Origin: Sphingomonas paeninsulae
Lineage (GTDB): Bacteria; Pseudomonadota; Alphaproteobacteria; Sphingomonadales; Sphingomonadaceae
Reading direction: 5' to 3'
NCBI RefSeq assembly: GCF_003660165.1
Contig: NZ_CP032829.1
Span: 992,001 to 1,056,000, forward strand
Length of the DNA: 64,000 nucleotides
This document shows, piece by piece, positions 1 to 9,057 of the stretch. Both the position numbers and the translations under genes were made by a program. Each line of letters opens with the position of its first letter. The stretch's first letter is position 1. The notes beneath the pieces are model-generated. The model was not told the DNA's origin. It made no database searches and was given only the letters and a program-made list of their open reading frames with translations.

Positions 1-963
1 ACCGCGGCGACCGCATCCGGCCCGACGACCATCGCACTTTCGATCGCCGGAGCAACTGACAGCCAGCCGCTGCGCCTGTCCGGCCGTGACGCGGAGGGGG
101 CACGGGCACTTGCCGCATCCGTCGTCACCCGCATCGACGCCCATACTCAGTTCGCGCTCGGCTTTGCCCAGGGGAGCAACGGCTTGACCAATAGCCTGAC
201 AGGTCAAAGCGCCCCCGCATTTCTGGTGTCCGACGGGGCCAGCGGATCACGCGGCTTCGATCTCGCTCCTAAGGGCGCATTTGCCGTCCGGCGCCGCCTC
301 GGTGGCATCGGCTTCACTCTCGCAGCAGAAAGTGGTGATGTCCGGCTGTGGGAAGTCGGCGACAATGGCCCGACGAGCGACCGATATCGTCGCTATGGTT
401 ATGGCGATGTGTCGATAGGTATCGACGCCGCGAAAGGGCCGCTTTCGGTTACAGGCCGTCTATCGCACATGAGCGAACGCGATACCGTGCTCGGTGCGCG
501 CTTTTCCGCAGCACTCGGCGGCGGCGGCGCGACAAGCTGGTTCGCTGACACTCAGGCTGCGCTCAAGCTCAGCGAGAGCGCACGATTCAACGCTGGCTGG
601 CGACGTGGCTGGACGCAGGTCGCGTCAGGATCGGTTCGCGCAGGATCGACGTTGATGACTCAGGCGATGTCGTTCGATTTCGAACGTGAAGCCGTACTGA
701 AATCGGACGACAGCATTGCAATCCGCTGGTCCGAGCCTCTGCGCGTGACCTCTGGAAGTTTGGCGCTGACGGGTTTGGGCGAAGACACCGTCCAATTCGG
801 ACTCGCGCCCGTGGGCCACGAACGCGACCTGGAGGGCGTCTATTTTGTGCCGATCGGTCCCGGCCAGTTCACCGGCAATGTGTATTGGCGGCAACAACCC
901 GGCAATTACGCCGCCGCGCCCGACGATCTGGGTGCTGCGATCCGCTATACATTCGGATTCTGA
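1..963 (+). CDS. S8 family serine peptidase, C-terminal part (5'-partial)
   Basis: The reading frame is open from base 1, so this is the 3' end of a gene that begins upstream of the window. About 320 residues are visible and no protease catalytic motif lies in them. The alternating polar/hydrophobic pattern and the terminal aromatic residues (ending Y-T-F-G-F) look like an outer-membrane beta-domain. I recognise the stretch around residues 25-65 (LRLSGRDAEGARA, then FALGFAQGS) as the C-terminal region typical of secreted sphingomonad subtilisin-like (S8) proteases. The protein probably acts at the cell surface. Its stop abuts the sufA stop (convergent, no spacer). The family assignment rests on recall of this C-terminal domain; the beta-domain role is inferred. 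Confidence 0.7.
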   Translation, partial: TAATASGPTTIALSIAGATDSQPLRLSGRDAEGARALAASVVTRIDAHTQFALGFAQGSNGLTNSLTGQSAPAFLVSDGASGSRGFDLAPKGAFAVRRRLGGIGFTLAAESGDVRLWEVGDNGPTSDRYRRYGYGDVSIGIDAAKGPLSVTGRLSHMSERDTVLGARFSAALGGGGATSWFADTQAALKLSESARFNAGWRRGWTQVASGSVRAGSTLMTQAMSFDFEREAVLKSDDSIAIRWSEPLRVTSGSLALTGLGEDTVQFGLAPVGHERDLEGVYFVPIGPGQFTGNVYWRQQPGNYAAAPDDLGAAIRYTFGF

Positions 964-1329
964 TCAGACCGTAAAGCTCTCACCGCACCCACAGGCACCC
1001 TTGGCATTCGGGTTTTCGAACACAAACCCAGCCGTAAAATCGTCCTCGACCCAGTCCATCCGGCTGCCGATCAGATACAGAACCGAAGCGCCATCGACAA
1101 AGAACAAGCCGCCCGGTGTCTCGATCTTCTCATCGAGCGGCGCAGCCTCAGTCACATAATCGACCGAATACGCCAGTCCCGAACACCCACGTTTAGGCGT
1201 CGACAGCTTAACCCCGATCGCATCTGCCGGAGCCTTTGCCATCAAATCGGCAATCCGCTGTTCAGCCGTGCCGCTCAGCGTCAAAGCAGCAGGACGCGCC
1301 CGCACCGGCTTGGTCATCACGTCGGTCAT
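964..1329 (-). CDS. sufA: Fe-S cluster assembly A-type carrier SufA (HesB/IscA family)
   Basis: An A-type Fe-S carrier of 121 aa that accepts clusters from the SufBCD scaffold and passes them to apo-proteins in the cytoplasm. The three conserved cluster-ligand cysteines are present: C49 in the KRGCSG motif, and C113 and C115 in the GACGCG motif. Length is normal for the family with a short N-terminal extension. It is the last gene of the suf operon, and its ATG overlaps the sufT stop by 4 bp, indicating translational coupling. Close relatives (IscA, ErpA) share the motif; the operon context favours SufA. Confidence 0.93.
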   Translation of the reverse strand: MTDVMTKPVRARPAALTLSGTAEQRIADLMAKAPADAIGVKLSTPKRGCSGLAYSVDYVTEAAPLDEKIETPGGLFFVDGASVLYLIGSRMDWVEDDFTAGFVFENPNAKGACGCGESFTV

Positions 1330-1811
1330 AGCATCCCCAATTCGAGCTTCGCTTCATCGGACATTTTCGCCGAATCCCACGGTGGATCCCAAACGAGATT
1401 AACCTCGGCAACGCCAACTCCCGGCACCGCCCCGACGCGCATCTCAACCTCCATCGGCATCGATTCCGCGACCGGGCAATTCGGCGTGGTCAGCGTCATG
1501 TTGACCTTCACATGGCCCTCATCGACCTCGATCCCGTAAATCAGGCCGAGCTCGTAAATATTCACCGGAATTTCCGGATCGTAGATTTCTTTCAGCGCAT
1601 CGACGACCGCTTCATACAAATCGCCACCGGGCTCACCGCCAGCCAGCTTCGGCGGTTCAGCCTTCAAAAACCCCGCAAGATAATCCTTCTTCCGCACGAA
1701 ATTCTCGCCCAGATCACTGGCGGGCTTGGAAACATCCTGCAAATCCACGCGCGCTCGGCGGGGCTGCTCGACGCTTTCGACTTCTTCGATCCTGATACCG
1801 TTATCACTCAT
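1326..1811 (-). CDS. sufT: SUF system Fe-S assembly protein SufT (MIP18/DUF59)
   Basis: A 161-aa protein of the MIP18/DUF59 family, which helps mature Fe-S proteins. Residues 1-60 are a variable acidic lead. The conserved domain follows, with DPEIPVNIYELGLIYG near residues 78-93 and the TTPNCP motif carrying the family cysteine near residue 111. The C-terminal part holds the VWDPPWD signature. It overlaps sufS upstream and sufA downstream by 4 bp each. DUF59 proteins also occur in phenylacetate oxygenases (PaaD), but the suf context makes SufT the clear choice. Confidence 0.92.
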   Translation of the reverse strand: MSDNGIRIEEVESVEQPRRARVDLQDVSKPASDLGENFVRKKDYLAGFLKAEPPKLAGGEPGGDLYEAVVDALKEIYDPEIPVNIYELGLIYGIEVDEGHVKVNMTLTTPNCPVAESMPMEVEMRVGAVPGVGVAEVNLVWDPPWDSAKMSDEAKLELGML

Positions 1812-3007
1812 CCGAACAGCTTCCTTACCCGCTCGATTCCCCGGACCAGCGCGGAAATGTCATCCGGTCCGTTATAAACTCCGAAACTCGCCCGCGCCGT
1901 CGCATCGACGCCCAGCGCCGCCATCAGTGGCTGCGCACAGTGATGCCCAGCGCGGATCGCCACGCGTTCCTCGTCCAATATGGTGCCGACATCGTGCGGA
2001 TGCACCCCCTCGACATTGAAACTGACGATTCCGGCGGCGTCCTCCGGTCCATAAAGATGCACCGAATTCAGCGACCGCAGCACCGCGCGCGTCTGAGCAA
2101 CCAGCGCCGTTTCATGCGCGTGGATCGCGTCCAGCCCAATATCGGCCACATAATCAATCGCCGCGTGAAGCCCCAGCGCGCCGACAATATGCGGCGTCCC
2201 CGCCTCGAACCGCGCAGGCGGCGGTGCATAAGTCGTCCGCGCAAACGACACCTTGTCGATCATCGCGCCGCCACCCTGCCACGGCGGCATCGCATCAAGG
2301 ATTTCAGCCCGCGCCCACAGCACGCCAATCCCAGTCGGGCCGTATAATTTATGCCCCGAAAACACATAGAAATCGCAGTCGAGATCGGCGACATCGACCG
2401 CCATACGCGGCACAGCCTGACACCCATCGAGCAGCAATTTCGCACCAACCTTATGCGCCAGCTTCGCCGCCCGCTTGGCATCCAGCACCGACCCCAGCAC
2501 ATTGGAAACATGGCCAAACGCAACCAGCTTATGCTGCTCGGTCAACATGGCTTCCGCCGCGTCCAGATCGATCCGCCCGTCCGCCGTCAATGGGCAAACG
2601 TCAATCTCCAGCCCAGCCAACTGCCAAGGCACGATGTTCGAGTGATGCTCCAGCGTGGACAGCAAAACCCGGTCACCCGGCTTCAGCGATTTCGCCCAAG
2701 TCTGCGCGACCAGATTAATCCCCTCGGTAGCGCCACGCACAAACACGATCTCGTCCGCGCTGCCCGCCCCGATAAAGTCCGCAATCCGCTGCCGCGCCGC
2801 TTCATAGGCAATCGTCATATCCGCCGACCGACTATAAACCCCGCGATGCACGGTCGCATAAGTCTCTGCATAAGCACGCGTAATCGAGTCGATCACAACC
2901 TGCGGCTTTTGCGCGGTGGCTCCGGTGTCGAGGTACGACCAGCCCTCTGGAATGGCCGGAAAGTCCGCCACCCGGTCCAATGGCCGCGTCAGGGTAAGCA
3001 CACTCAC
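1808..3007 (-). CDS. sufS: Cysteine desulfurase SufS (class II)
   Basis: A PLP-dependent cysteine desulfurase of 399 aa that removes sulfur from L-cysteine as a persulfide for the SufBCD scaffold. Visible motifs are the PLP-binding lysine in SGHKLYGPTGIGVLW (about residue 218) and the catalytic cysteine in RAGHHCAQPLM (about residue 357), the RxGHHC form of group II enzymes. Length matches the family. No sufE or sufU partner is encoded in this operon, so the sulfur shuttle must lie elsewhere. The ATG overlaps the sufD stop by 4 bp. Confidence 0.95.
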   Translation of the reverse strand: MSVLTLTRPLDRVADFPAIPEGWSYLDTGATAQKPQVVIDSITRAYAETYATVHRGVYSRSADMTIAYEAARQRIADFIGAGSADEIVFVRGATEGINLVAQTWAKSLKPGDRVLLSTLEHHSNIVPWQLAGLEIDVCPLTADGRIDLDAAEAMLTEQHKLVAFGHVSNVLGSVLDAKRAAKLAHKVGAKLLLDGCQAVPRMAVDVADLDCDFYVFSGHKLYGPTGIGVLWARAEILDAMPPWQGGGAMIDKVSFARTTYAPPPARFEAGTPHIVGALGLHAAIDYVADIGLDAIHAHETALVAQTRAVLRSLNSVHLYGPEDAAGIVSFNVEGVHPHDVGTILDEERVAIRAGHHCAQPLMAALGVDATARASFGVYNGPDDISALVRGIERVRKLFG

Positions 3008-3726
3008 GACAGTCGCTCCAAAGCACCCAAAGCCGCAGCCTCCAGCACGTCCTGCGCCTCAACGCCGGCAAAAACCTCCGCCACAAACGCCCGCAGCAAC
3101 AAAGTCTGCGCCTCGGCAGGCGGCAGCCCCCGGCTCGCCAGATAAAACATCGCCTGCTTATCCAGCTCGCCCACAGTCGCCCCATGCGCGCACTTCACAT
3201 CGTCGGCGTAAATCTCCAGCTCCGGCTTCGCATTGGCGGTCGCCGTGCGGTCCAGCAACATCGCCTTCACCGACTGCACGCTGTCCGTCTTCTGCGCATC
3301 CCGCGAAACCGCGACCTTGCCCAGATAAGACCCCGTCGCCTGTCCACCAAGGACCGATCGCACCACCTGACGGCTCGTCGCGTTCGGCTCGATATGGCGC
3401 ACCGTCGTGACGATCTCCAGCGTCTGTTCGCCCCCGCCGACCTGCACGCCACCAAATTCAAAATGCGCGCCGTCATGCAACGTCACATCGACCGCAATCC
3501 GCCCATAACCAGCGCCCGCGTTCAGGACATGAAAGTCCATCCGCCCGCCCGCACCGATCTCAATCGCATAATCATGGATACCCGGTTCCGCGATCAAATG
3601 CTCGACGCGAGTCTCCCCCGCCGCCACCGAAATCGCGGTCGCAGGGCCAACCGGCCACAGCCGCGCGACCGCATCCATGTCGCTGTACCGCCAGGCCTCA
3701 TCCTTGCGGGTCGGAAGGGTTGTCAC
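3004..3726 (-). CDS. sufD: Fe-S cluster assembly scaffold subunit SufD
   Basis: SufD pairs with SufB in the SufBC2D scaffold and is needed for iron acquisition and cluster assembly. At 240 aa it is short compared with enterobacterial SufD (over 400 aa), mainly because the N-terminal helical part is reduced; as far as I recall such compact SufD proteins are common in sphingomonads. The C-terminal beta-helix core is recognisable by KCAHGATVGELD (about residues 178-189) and the ASRGLPPAEAQTLLLRAFV stretch. It overlaps sufC and sufS by 4 bp. Assignment rests on these motifs plus position. Confidence 0.9.
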   Translation of the reverse strand: MTTLPTRKDEAWRYSDMDAVARLWPVGPATAISVAAGETRVEHLIAEPGIHDYAIEIGAGGRMDFHVLNAGAGYGRIAVDVTLHDGAHFEFGGVQVGGGEQTLEIVTTVRHIEPNATSRQVVRSVLGGQATGSYLGKVAVSRDAQKTDSVQSVKAMLLDRTATANAKPELEIYADDVKCAHGATVGELDKQAMFYLASRGLPPAEAQTLLLRAFVAEVFAGVEAQDVLEAAALGALERLS

Positions 3727-4472
3727 GCGGCCAGTTCCTTATACCCGTCACGTTCCAGTTCGAGCGCCAGTTCGGCACCACCCGTCCGCGTGATCCGCCC
3801 ACCGTCCAGCACATGAACGAAATCGGGCCGCACATAATCGAGCAACCGCTGATAATGCGTGATCAGCAGCACAGCCTTATCGGGCTTGCGCATAATCCGG
3901 TTGATGCCATCGCCCACAACCCGCAGCGCGTCGATGTCCAGTCCGGAGTCCGTCTCATCCAAAATGGCCAGCGCCGGGTCGATAATGCCCATCTGCACCA
4001 TCTCGTTGCGCTTCTTCTCGCCACCCGAAAACCCGACGTTCACCGGGCGTTTCAGCATGTCCATGTCCATGCCCATATCGCCAGCCTGCGCCCGCGCTAT
4101 CTTCAGGAACTCAGCCCCCGACAACGGAGCCTCCCCGCGTCCTTTGCGCTGAGCGTTCAAACTCTCACGCAAGAACTGCACGTTGGAAACACCGGGAATT
4201 TCGACCGGATACTGAAACCCCAGAAACAACCCCGCCGCCGCCCGCTCATGCGGCGCAAGGCTCAGCAGATCCTGCCCCTGAAACGTCACCGACCCTTCAG
4301 TAACCTCATACCCCGGCCGCCCCGACAGGACATAACCAAGCGTGGACTTCCCCGCCCCGTTCGGTCCCATGATGGCATGAATCTCACCGGGATTGAGCGA
4401 CAGCGTCAGCCCCTTGAGGATCGGCTTGTCACCAACATTGGCGTGGAGGTTTTCGATTTTAAGCATTGTCAT
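3723..4472 (-). CDS. sufC: Fe-S cluster assembly ATPase SufC
   Basis: An ABC-type ATPase of 249 aa that drives conformational change in the SufBC2D scaffold; cytoplasmic and not a transporter. Walker A is GPNGAGKST (residues 36-44), the signature is FSGGEKKR, Walker B is LAILDETDSGLD, and the H-loop is LLITHY. The family-typical DETDSGLD replaces the usual DEPTSALD. Length is standard. Upstream it overlaps the VOC-family gene by 4 bp, and downstream it overlaps sufD by 4 bp. Confidence 0.96.
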   Translation of the reverse strand: MTMLKIENLHANVGDKPILKGLTLSLNPGEIHAIMGPNGAGKSTLGYVLSGRPGYEVTEGSVTFQGQDLLSLAPHERAAAGLFLGFQYPVEIPGVSNVQFLRESLNAQRKGRGEAPLSGAEFLKIARAQAGDMGMDMDMLKRPVNVGFSGGEKKRNEMVQMGIIDPALAILDETDSGLDIDALRVVGDGINRIMRKPDKAVLLITHYQRLLDYVRPDFVHVLDGGRITRTGGAELALELERDGYKELAA

Positions 4473-4818
4473 TTCTCATGCATGAGGACGTTGACCGTCC
4501 GACCGCCAGGATCGCGAACGTAAAAGCGCCGAACGCCCCAAGGCTCGCTGGTAAGTGGATAAACTATATCGTGGCCCGCACTCATCGCACGTGCATGGGC
4601 ATCTTCGACGTCATCGACCTCGATCGAGATTACCGGCACTTCGGTTCCCGCTCCGCCGTGCGTCATAAGACTCAATTGCGGGCGCATGGACTCTTCCGAA
4701 GCAAGGTTCACGATGAATCCCTGATCCATTACGACATCGACCCCGAACAAGTCGGCGTAAAAGCGCGCCTGTTGTTGCGGATCATCGGCTTGAAAATTGG
4801 GAACGATACGAAGAACCG

Positions 4819-4822
<4 letters not shown>
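4469..4822 (-). CDS. VOC superfamily (glyoxalase/bleomycin-resistance-like) protein inside the suf operon
   Basis: A single-domain vicinal-oxygen-chelate protein of 117 aa with two beta-alpha-beta-beta-beta repeats: [15 protein letters not shown] in the first and [19 protein letters not shown] in the second. No substrate can be read from the sequence; the family includes lactoylglutathione lyases, dioxygenases and drug-binding proteins. It lies between sufB and sufC with 4-bp overlaps on both sides (ATGA at each junction), so it is translated as part of the operon. That position is unusual for a SUF cluster. A role in Fe-S assembly or in protection from reactive electrophiles is only inference. 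Confidence 0.85.
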
Positions 4823-6288
<1,466 letters not shown>

Positions 6289-6289
6289 A

Positions 6290-6736
6290 TCAGTTCACCA
6301 TTTCAATCACCGGTGCCACTCGGGGAGCACCCGACACCGCAGCCAACTGGCTCAGGGAGACACCCGCAAGCGCTCCGCGAACCGCACCGTTCACGACCGC
6401 CCAATGCGGCCGGACAGCGCAATGATGGTCGAGCGCACAATCCTCGCGCCCCTCGTCCACACAGGCAGTCAGCGCAATCGGTCCCTCTACGGCTTCGATA
6501 ATGTCCGCCAGAGAAATTGCCGCAGCGGGTCGTGACAGCGAAAACCCGCCGCCCGTCCCGCGAGCCGAAGTCAGTAACCCCGCCCCAGCCAATTTTTGCA
6601 TGAGCTTTTGAGCTGTCGGGAGGGGAACATGCGTCTCATCGGCCAGCACAGCCGCCGACAGCCGCGCCCCGCACCCATGGCGGGCGGCTGCGCTCATCAT
6701 CACGACGGCGTAATCGGCAAGACTCGATAATCGCAT
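6290..6736 (-). CDS. Rrf2-family regulator of the SUF operon
   Basis: A 148-aa Rrf2/IscR-type repressor. The N-terminal winged helix (residues 1-75) opens with [14 protein letters not shown] and has the [15 protein letters not shown] recognition-helix region and the [12 protein letters not shown] wing. Three cysteines that could bind an Fe-S cluster sit at C92, C100 and C106 (spacing 7 and 5), close to the IscR arrangement, with a fourth at C22. It is the first gene of the suf operon, so it probably senses cluster status and autoregulates through the palindrome at 6754-6768. Whether it behaves like IscR, SufR or RirA cannot be read from sequence. Confidence 0.9.
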   Translation of the reverse strand: MRLSSLADYAVVMMSAAARHGCGARLSAAVLADETHVPLPTAQKLMQKLAGAGLLTSARGTGGGFSLSRPAAAISLADIIEAVEGPIALTACVDEGREDCALDHHCAVRPHWAVVNGAVRGALAGVSLSQLAAVSGAPRVAPVIEMVN

Positions 6737-6742
6737 AAGTCT

Positions 6743-6771
6743 ATAATCGGACTAAATCAGTCTGATTTCAA
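6743..6771 (-). promoter_or_regulatory. Putative suf promoter with palindromic operator
   Basis: Read on the minus strand, TTGAAA (6771-6766) and GATTAT (6748-6743) are separated by 17 bases, a good -35/-10 pair just ahead of the Rrf2 start at 6736. A perfect 15-base palindrome, AAATCAG-T-CTGATTT on the plus strand (6754-6768), overlaps the -35 and fills the spacer, which is where a repressor would block polymerase. Binding by the adjacent Rrf2 protein is inferred from position and symmetry. Confidence 0.6.
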
Positions 6772-6783
6772 CCCCTGAGCGGT

Positions 6784-7650
6784 TCAAGTCCGTATAATCA
6801 GCGGGGCCAGCTCTTCGAATTCGGTTCGCTTCAGCGTCAGTTTTGCCAGAACCGAAAACTCTTCGGTGATCTTACCCGGCGTCAGGCCCGTGAAATGCTT
6901 GATCTCGCGGATGAAATGCGACTGGTCATAAAACCCGTCATCGACCAGATCCTGGGTAACGCCCTGTCCCTTGGCAAGAGAGATCGCCGCCTTCAGCGCA
7001 CGATATTTGCGCGCCAGCAACTTGGGGGGCGACCCATAAAATCGTTTGCAGTATCGCTCGACCTGACGCCGTGAGACGCCGGATGCGCGAACCAGCTCCT
7101 CGACCTCGGGCGACGGTGACGACGCCAGCCACTGGTCGACAATCCGCGTGAATGCCGAAGCACCGCCCCTGTCCCGCGCCACCATTTCCTGCGCCAAAGC
7201 GTTGCCGATCGCCACTCGCTCCTCAAAGCTGCCGGCGTCGCGTAATGCCTGCGCGGTGACGTTCAGCCTGGTACCGAAGACATCGGTCGCATCGATGACC
7301 CGATTGACCAGTACAGACGCTTCGAAATCGAGCAGCGCGCCCCAACCTGCGGGAAGCAGGCCGACGCCGAACATATCGACCGGCCCCTCGACCCGCACCG
7401 CAGTCGGGCCTGTGGAAGGCCCCAATATCTGGATTGCGGGAGCCGCCATCACCACGCCATCGGTGAAAGTATAACGGCCCTTTCCTTTAAGCACAAAACG
7501 GAACTGGGCCAGATCAGCACGCTCGACATCTTCGAATAGCGGTACGTTGGCGCGGAATTCGTAGAACACGGAAAGGAAATCACGGAGCGACTCATCCGGC
7601 GTCGCATAGTCGAGCGTCACTGCCCCCGCTGCCGTCCCGTACGTCGTCAT
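6784..7650 (-). CDS. AraC-family transcriptional regulator
   Basis: A 288-aa regulator. Residues about 1-170 are a sensor domain of unknown ligand. Residues about 185-270 form the two-helix-turn-helix AraC domain, with VSRRQVERYCKRFYGSPPK in the first HTH and GFYDQSHFIREIKHFTGLTPG in the second. I chose the ATG at 7650 (MTTYGTA), where similarity to a normal sensor domain begins. The frame stays open up to an ATG at 7842, but that stretch crosses a perfect terminator-like hairpin (7714-7743) and reads as non-coding. No obvious Shine-Dalgarno precedes 7650. The target genes are unknown; neither neighbour (suf regulator, divergent pyrD) is an obvious partner. Confidence 0.82.
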   Translation of the reverse strand: MTTYGTAAGAVTLDYATPDESLRDFLSVFYEFRANVPLFEDVERADLAQFRFVLKGKGRYTFTDGVVMAAPAIQILGPSTGPTAVRVEGPVDMFGVGLLPAGWGALLDFEASVLVNRVIDATDVFGTRLNVTAQALRDAGSFEERVAIGNALAQEMVARDRGGASAFTRIVDQWLASSPSPEVEELVRASGVSRRQVERYCKRFYGSPPKLLARKYRALKAAISLAKGQGVTQDLVDDGFYDQSHFIREIKHFTGLTPGKITEEFSVLAKLTLKRTEFEELAPLIIRT

Positions 7651-7964
7651 AAAAGCGCGCCCGTGTTTTATATGGCTATATAATAGCTTAGTCCAAAAAC
7701 ACGTTAAAAGAAAGCGGCCCGGACGTTTGCACGTCCGGGCCGCAGTTAAAGGTATTCCGGTTACCCAGAAGCCCTTCGGGTCGCGAAAAGGCCGGTACTC
7801 GGGGTCAAACGATTCGTATTGTATGGAATCGACATGACGCAAATATTGAACGACACGAGCGGCAACGGAGATTGATTGTTACGCGCCACCTGACCAATTC
7901 CGTTCGGATTCGGCGTGGATCGAGAAGAAATACCCATCCGCCGAAAATTCGTTAAAGCGCCGCT
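7651..7964. other. 314-bp intergenic region between the AraC gene and pyrD
   Basis: This divergent spacer holds the hairpin at 7714-7743. It must also carry the pyrD promoter, although no clear -35/-10 pair stands out. On the minus strand, bases 7842-7744 can be read as an open frame fused in phase to the AraC gene, with no ribosome-binding site. A minus-strand transcript ending at the hairpin would be a small RNA or an attenuated leader of the AraC gene. I found no tRNA and no known riboswitch here. Confidence 0.4.
7714..7743 (-). terminator. Strong intrinsic-terminator hairpin upstream of the AraC gene
   Basis: A perfect 12-bp GC-rich stem (7714-7725 with 7732-7743) with a 6-base loop. On the minus strand it is followed directly by a T-rich tract (TTTCTTTT, 7713-7706). 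The opposite strand has no T-run, so the terminator faces the AraC gene, 63 bases before its ATG. No annotated gene feeds into it from upstream, which implies an unannotated small RNA or a leader under attenuation control. Confidence 0.65.
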
Positions 7965-8984
7965 ATGATCTTCTCCGCTCTCCGCCCGCTGCTGTTCCAA
8001 CTCGATCCCGAACGCGCCCACCGCCTGACGATCGCAGGACTGCGCCTTTTGCCAGCATCCCCGCCGAGCTTCGATCCGCGCCTGACTATCGAGGTTGCTG
8101 GCCTGCGCTTTCCCTCACCGGTCGGCCTTGCGGCGGGTTTCGACAAGGATGCCGAAGTCCCCGACGCCATGCTCCGCCTTGGTTTCGGCTCAGTCGAGAT
8201 CGGCACGATCACGCCCCTGCCCCAGATCGGCAACCCGAAGCCGCGCCTGTTCCGACTGGCGCAGGATGAAGCGGTCATCAATCGCATGGGGTTCAACAAT
8301 TCGGGCCAGCCCGTCGCGCACATCCGGCTCGCTGCACGCCATCGAACCGGCATCGTCGGGGTCAACATCGGCGCAAACAAGGACGCCACGGATCGGATCG
8401 CCGACTATGCCAAGGGCGTCCACAACATGGCCGACGTCGCGGATTACCTCACCATCAACATCAGCTCGCCCAACACCCCCGGCCTGCGCGCGCTGCAAGA
8501 TGCGGGAGCACTCCGCGAACTTTTGGCCGCCATCCAGGCCGCACGATCCCCGAACGGCCCGCCGGTATTCCTGAAAGTTGCTCCCGACCTCGAGCCAGCC
8601 GATATCGACGACATCACGCGCGCCGCCATCGATCACGGCATCAATGCACTGATCGTCGCCAACACCACGATCAGCCGTCCGCCGCTCCATTCAAAGGATG
8701 CAGGCGAAAGCGGTGGACTGTCGGGTGCGCCTCTGAAAACTCTGGCACTGGAGCGCCTGCGCGACTTCCGGCGTGCAACCGGCGGCCAGCTTCCGCTGAT
8801 CGCAGCAGGGGGTATCGCCAGCGCCGACGACGCCTATGCCCGCATCCGTGCCGGAGCATCGCTCATCCAGCTTTACAGCGCATTGGTCTATCACGGCCCC
8901 GGTCTTGCCCGACGGATCACGGCCGGGCTTCTCTCTCGACTCGACAGCGACGGGTTTGCGACCCTTACAGACGCAGTCGGCTGA
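7965..8984 (+). CDS. pyrD: Dihydroorotate dehydrogenase (quinone), class 2
   Basis: Oxidises dihydroorotate to orotate in pyrimidine synthesis, passing electrons to quinone at the inner membrane. At 339 aa it has the class 2 length with an N-terminal membrane-associating helix (FSALRPLLFQLDPERAHR). Motifs seen are the FMN-binding PVGLAAGFDKDAEVP near residue 47, RMGFNNSG near residue 107, and NISSPNTPGLR around residue 165 with the class 2 catalytic serine. The C-terminal IAAGGIASADDAYARI phosphate-binding segment is intact. It stands alone between divergent and following genes. Confidence 0.96.
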   Translation: MIFSALRPLLFQLDPERAHRLTIAGLRLLPASPPSFDPRLTIEVAGLRFPSPVGLAAGFDKDAEVPDAMLRLGFGSVEIGTITPLPQIGNPKPRLFRLAQDEAVINRMGFNNSGQPVAHIRLAARHRTGIVGVNIGANKDATDRIADYAKGVHNMADVADYLTINISSPNTPGLRALQDAGALRELLAAIQAARSPNGPPVFLKVAPDLEPADIDDITRAAIDHGINALIVANTTISRPPLHSKDAGESGGLSGAPLKTLALERLRDFRRATGGQLPLIAAGGIASADDAYARIRAGASLIQLYSALVYHGPGLARRITAGLLSRLDSDGFATLTDAVG

Positions 8985-9057
8985 TATCCCTCGCCCATAA
9001 AAACATAGTTACAAAACAGCCCTTGCCGCGCGGGCCTCCGGGCTTAGTGTCTGCACG

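Noticed and set aside
7651-7842. 64-residue N-terminal extension of the AraC regulator
   Set aside because: It crosses a perfect terminator hairpin, lacks a ribosome-binding site and does not resemble a regulator domain.
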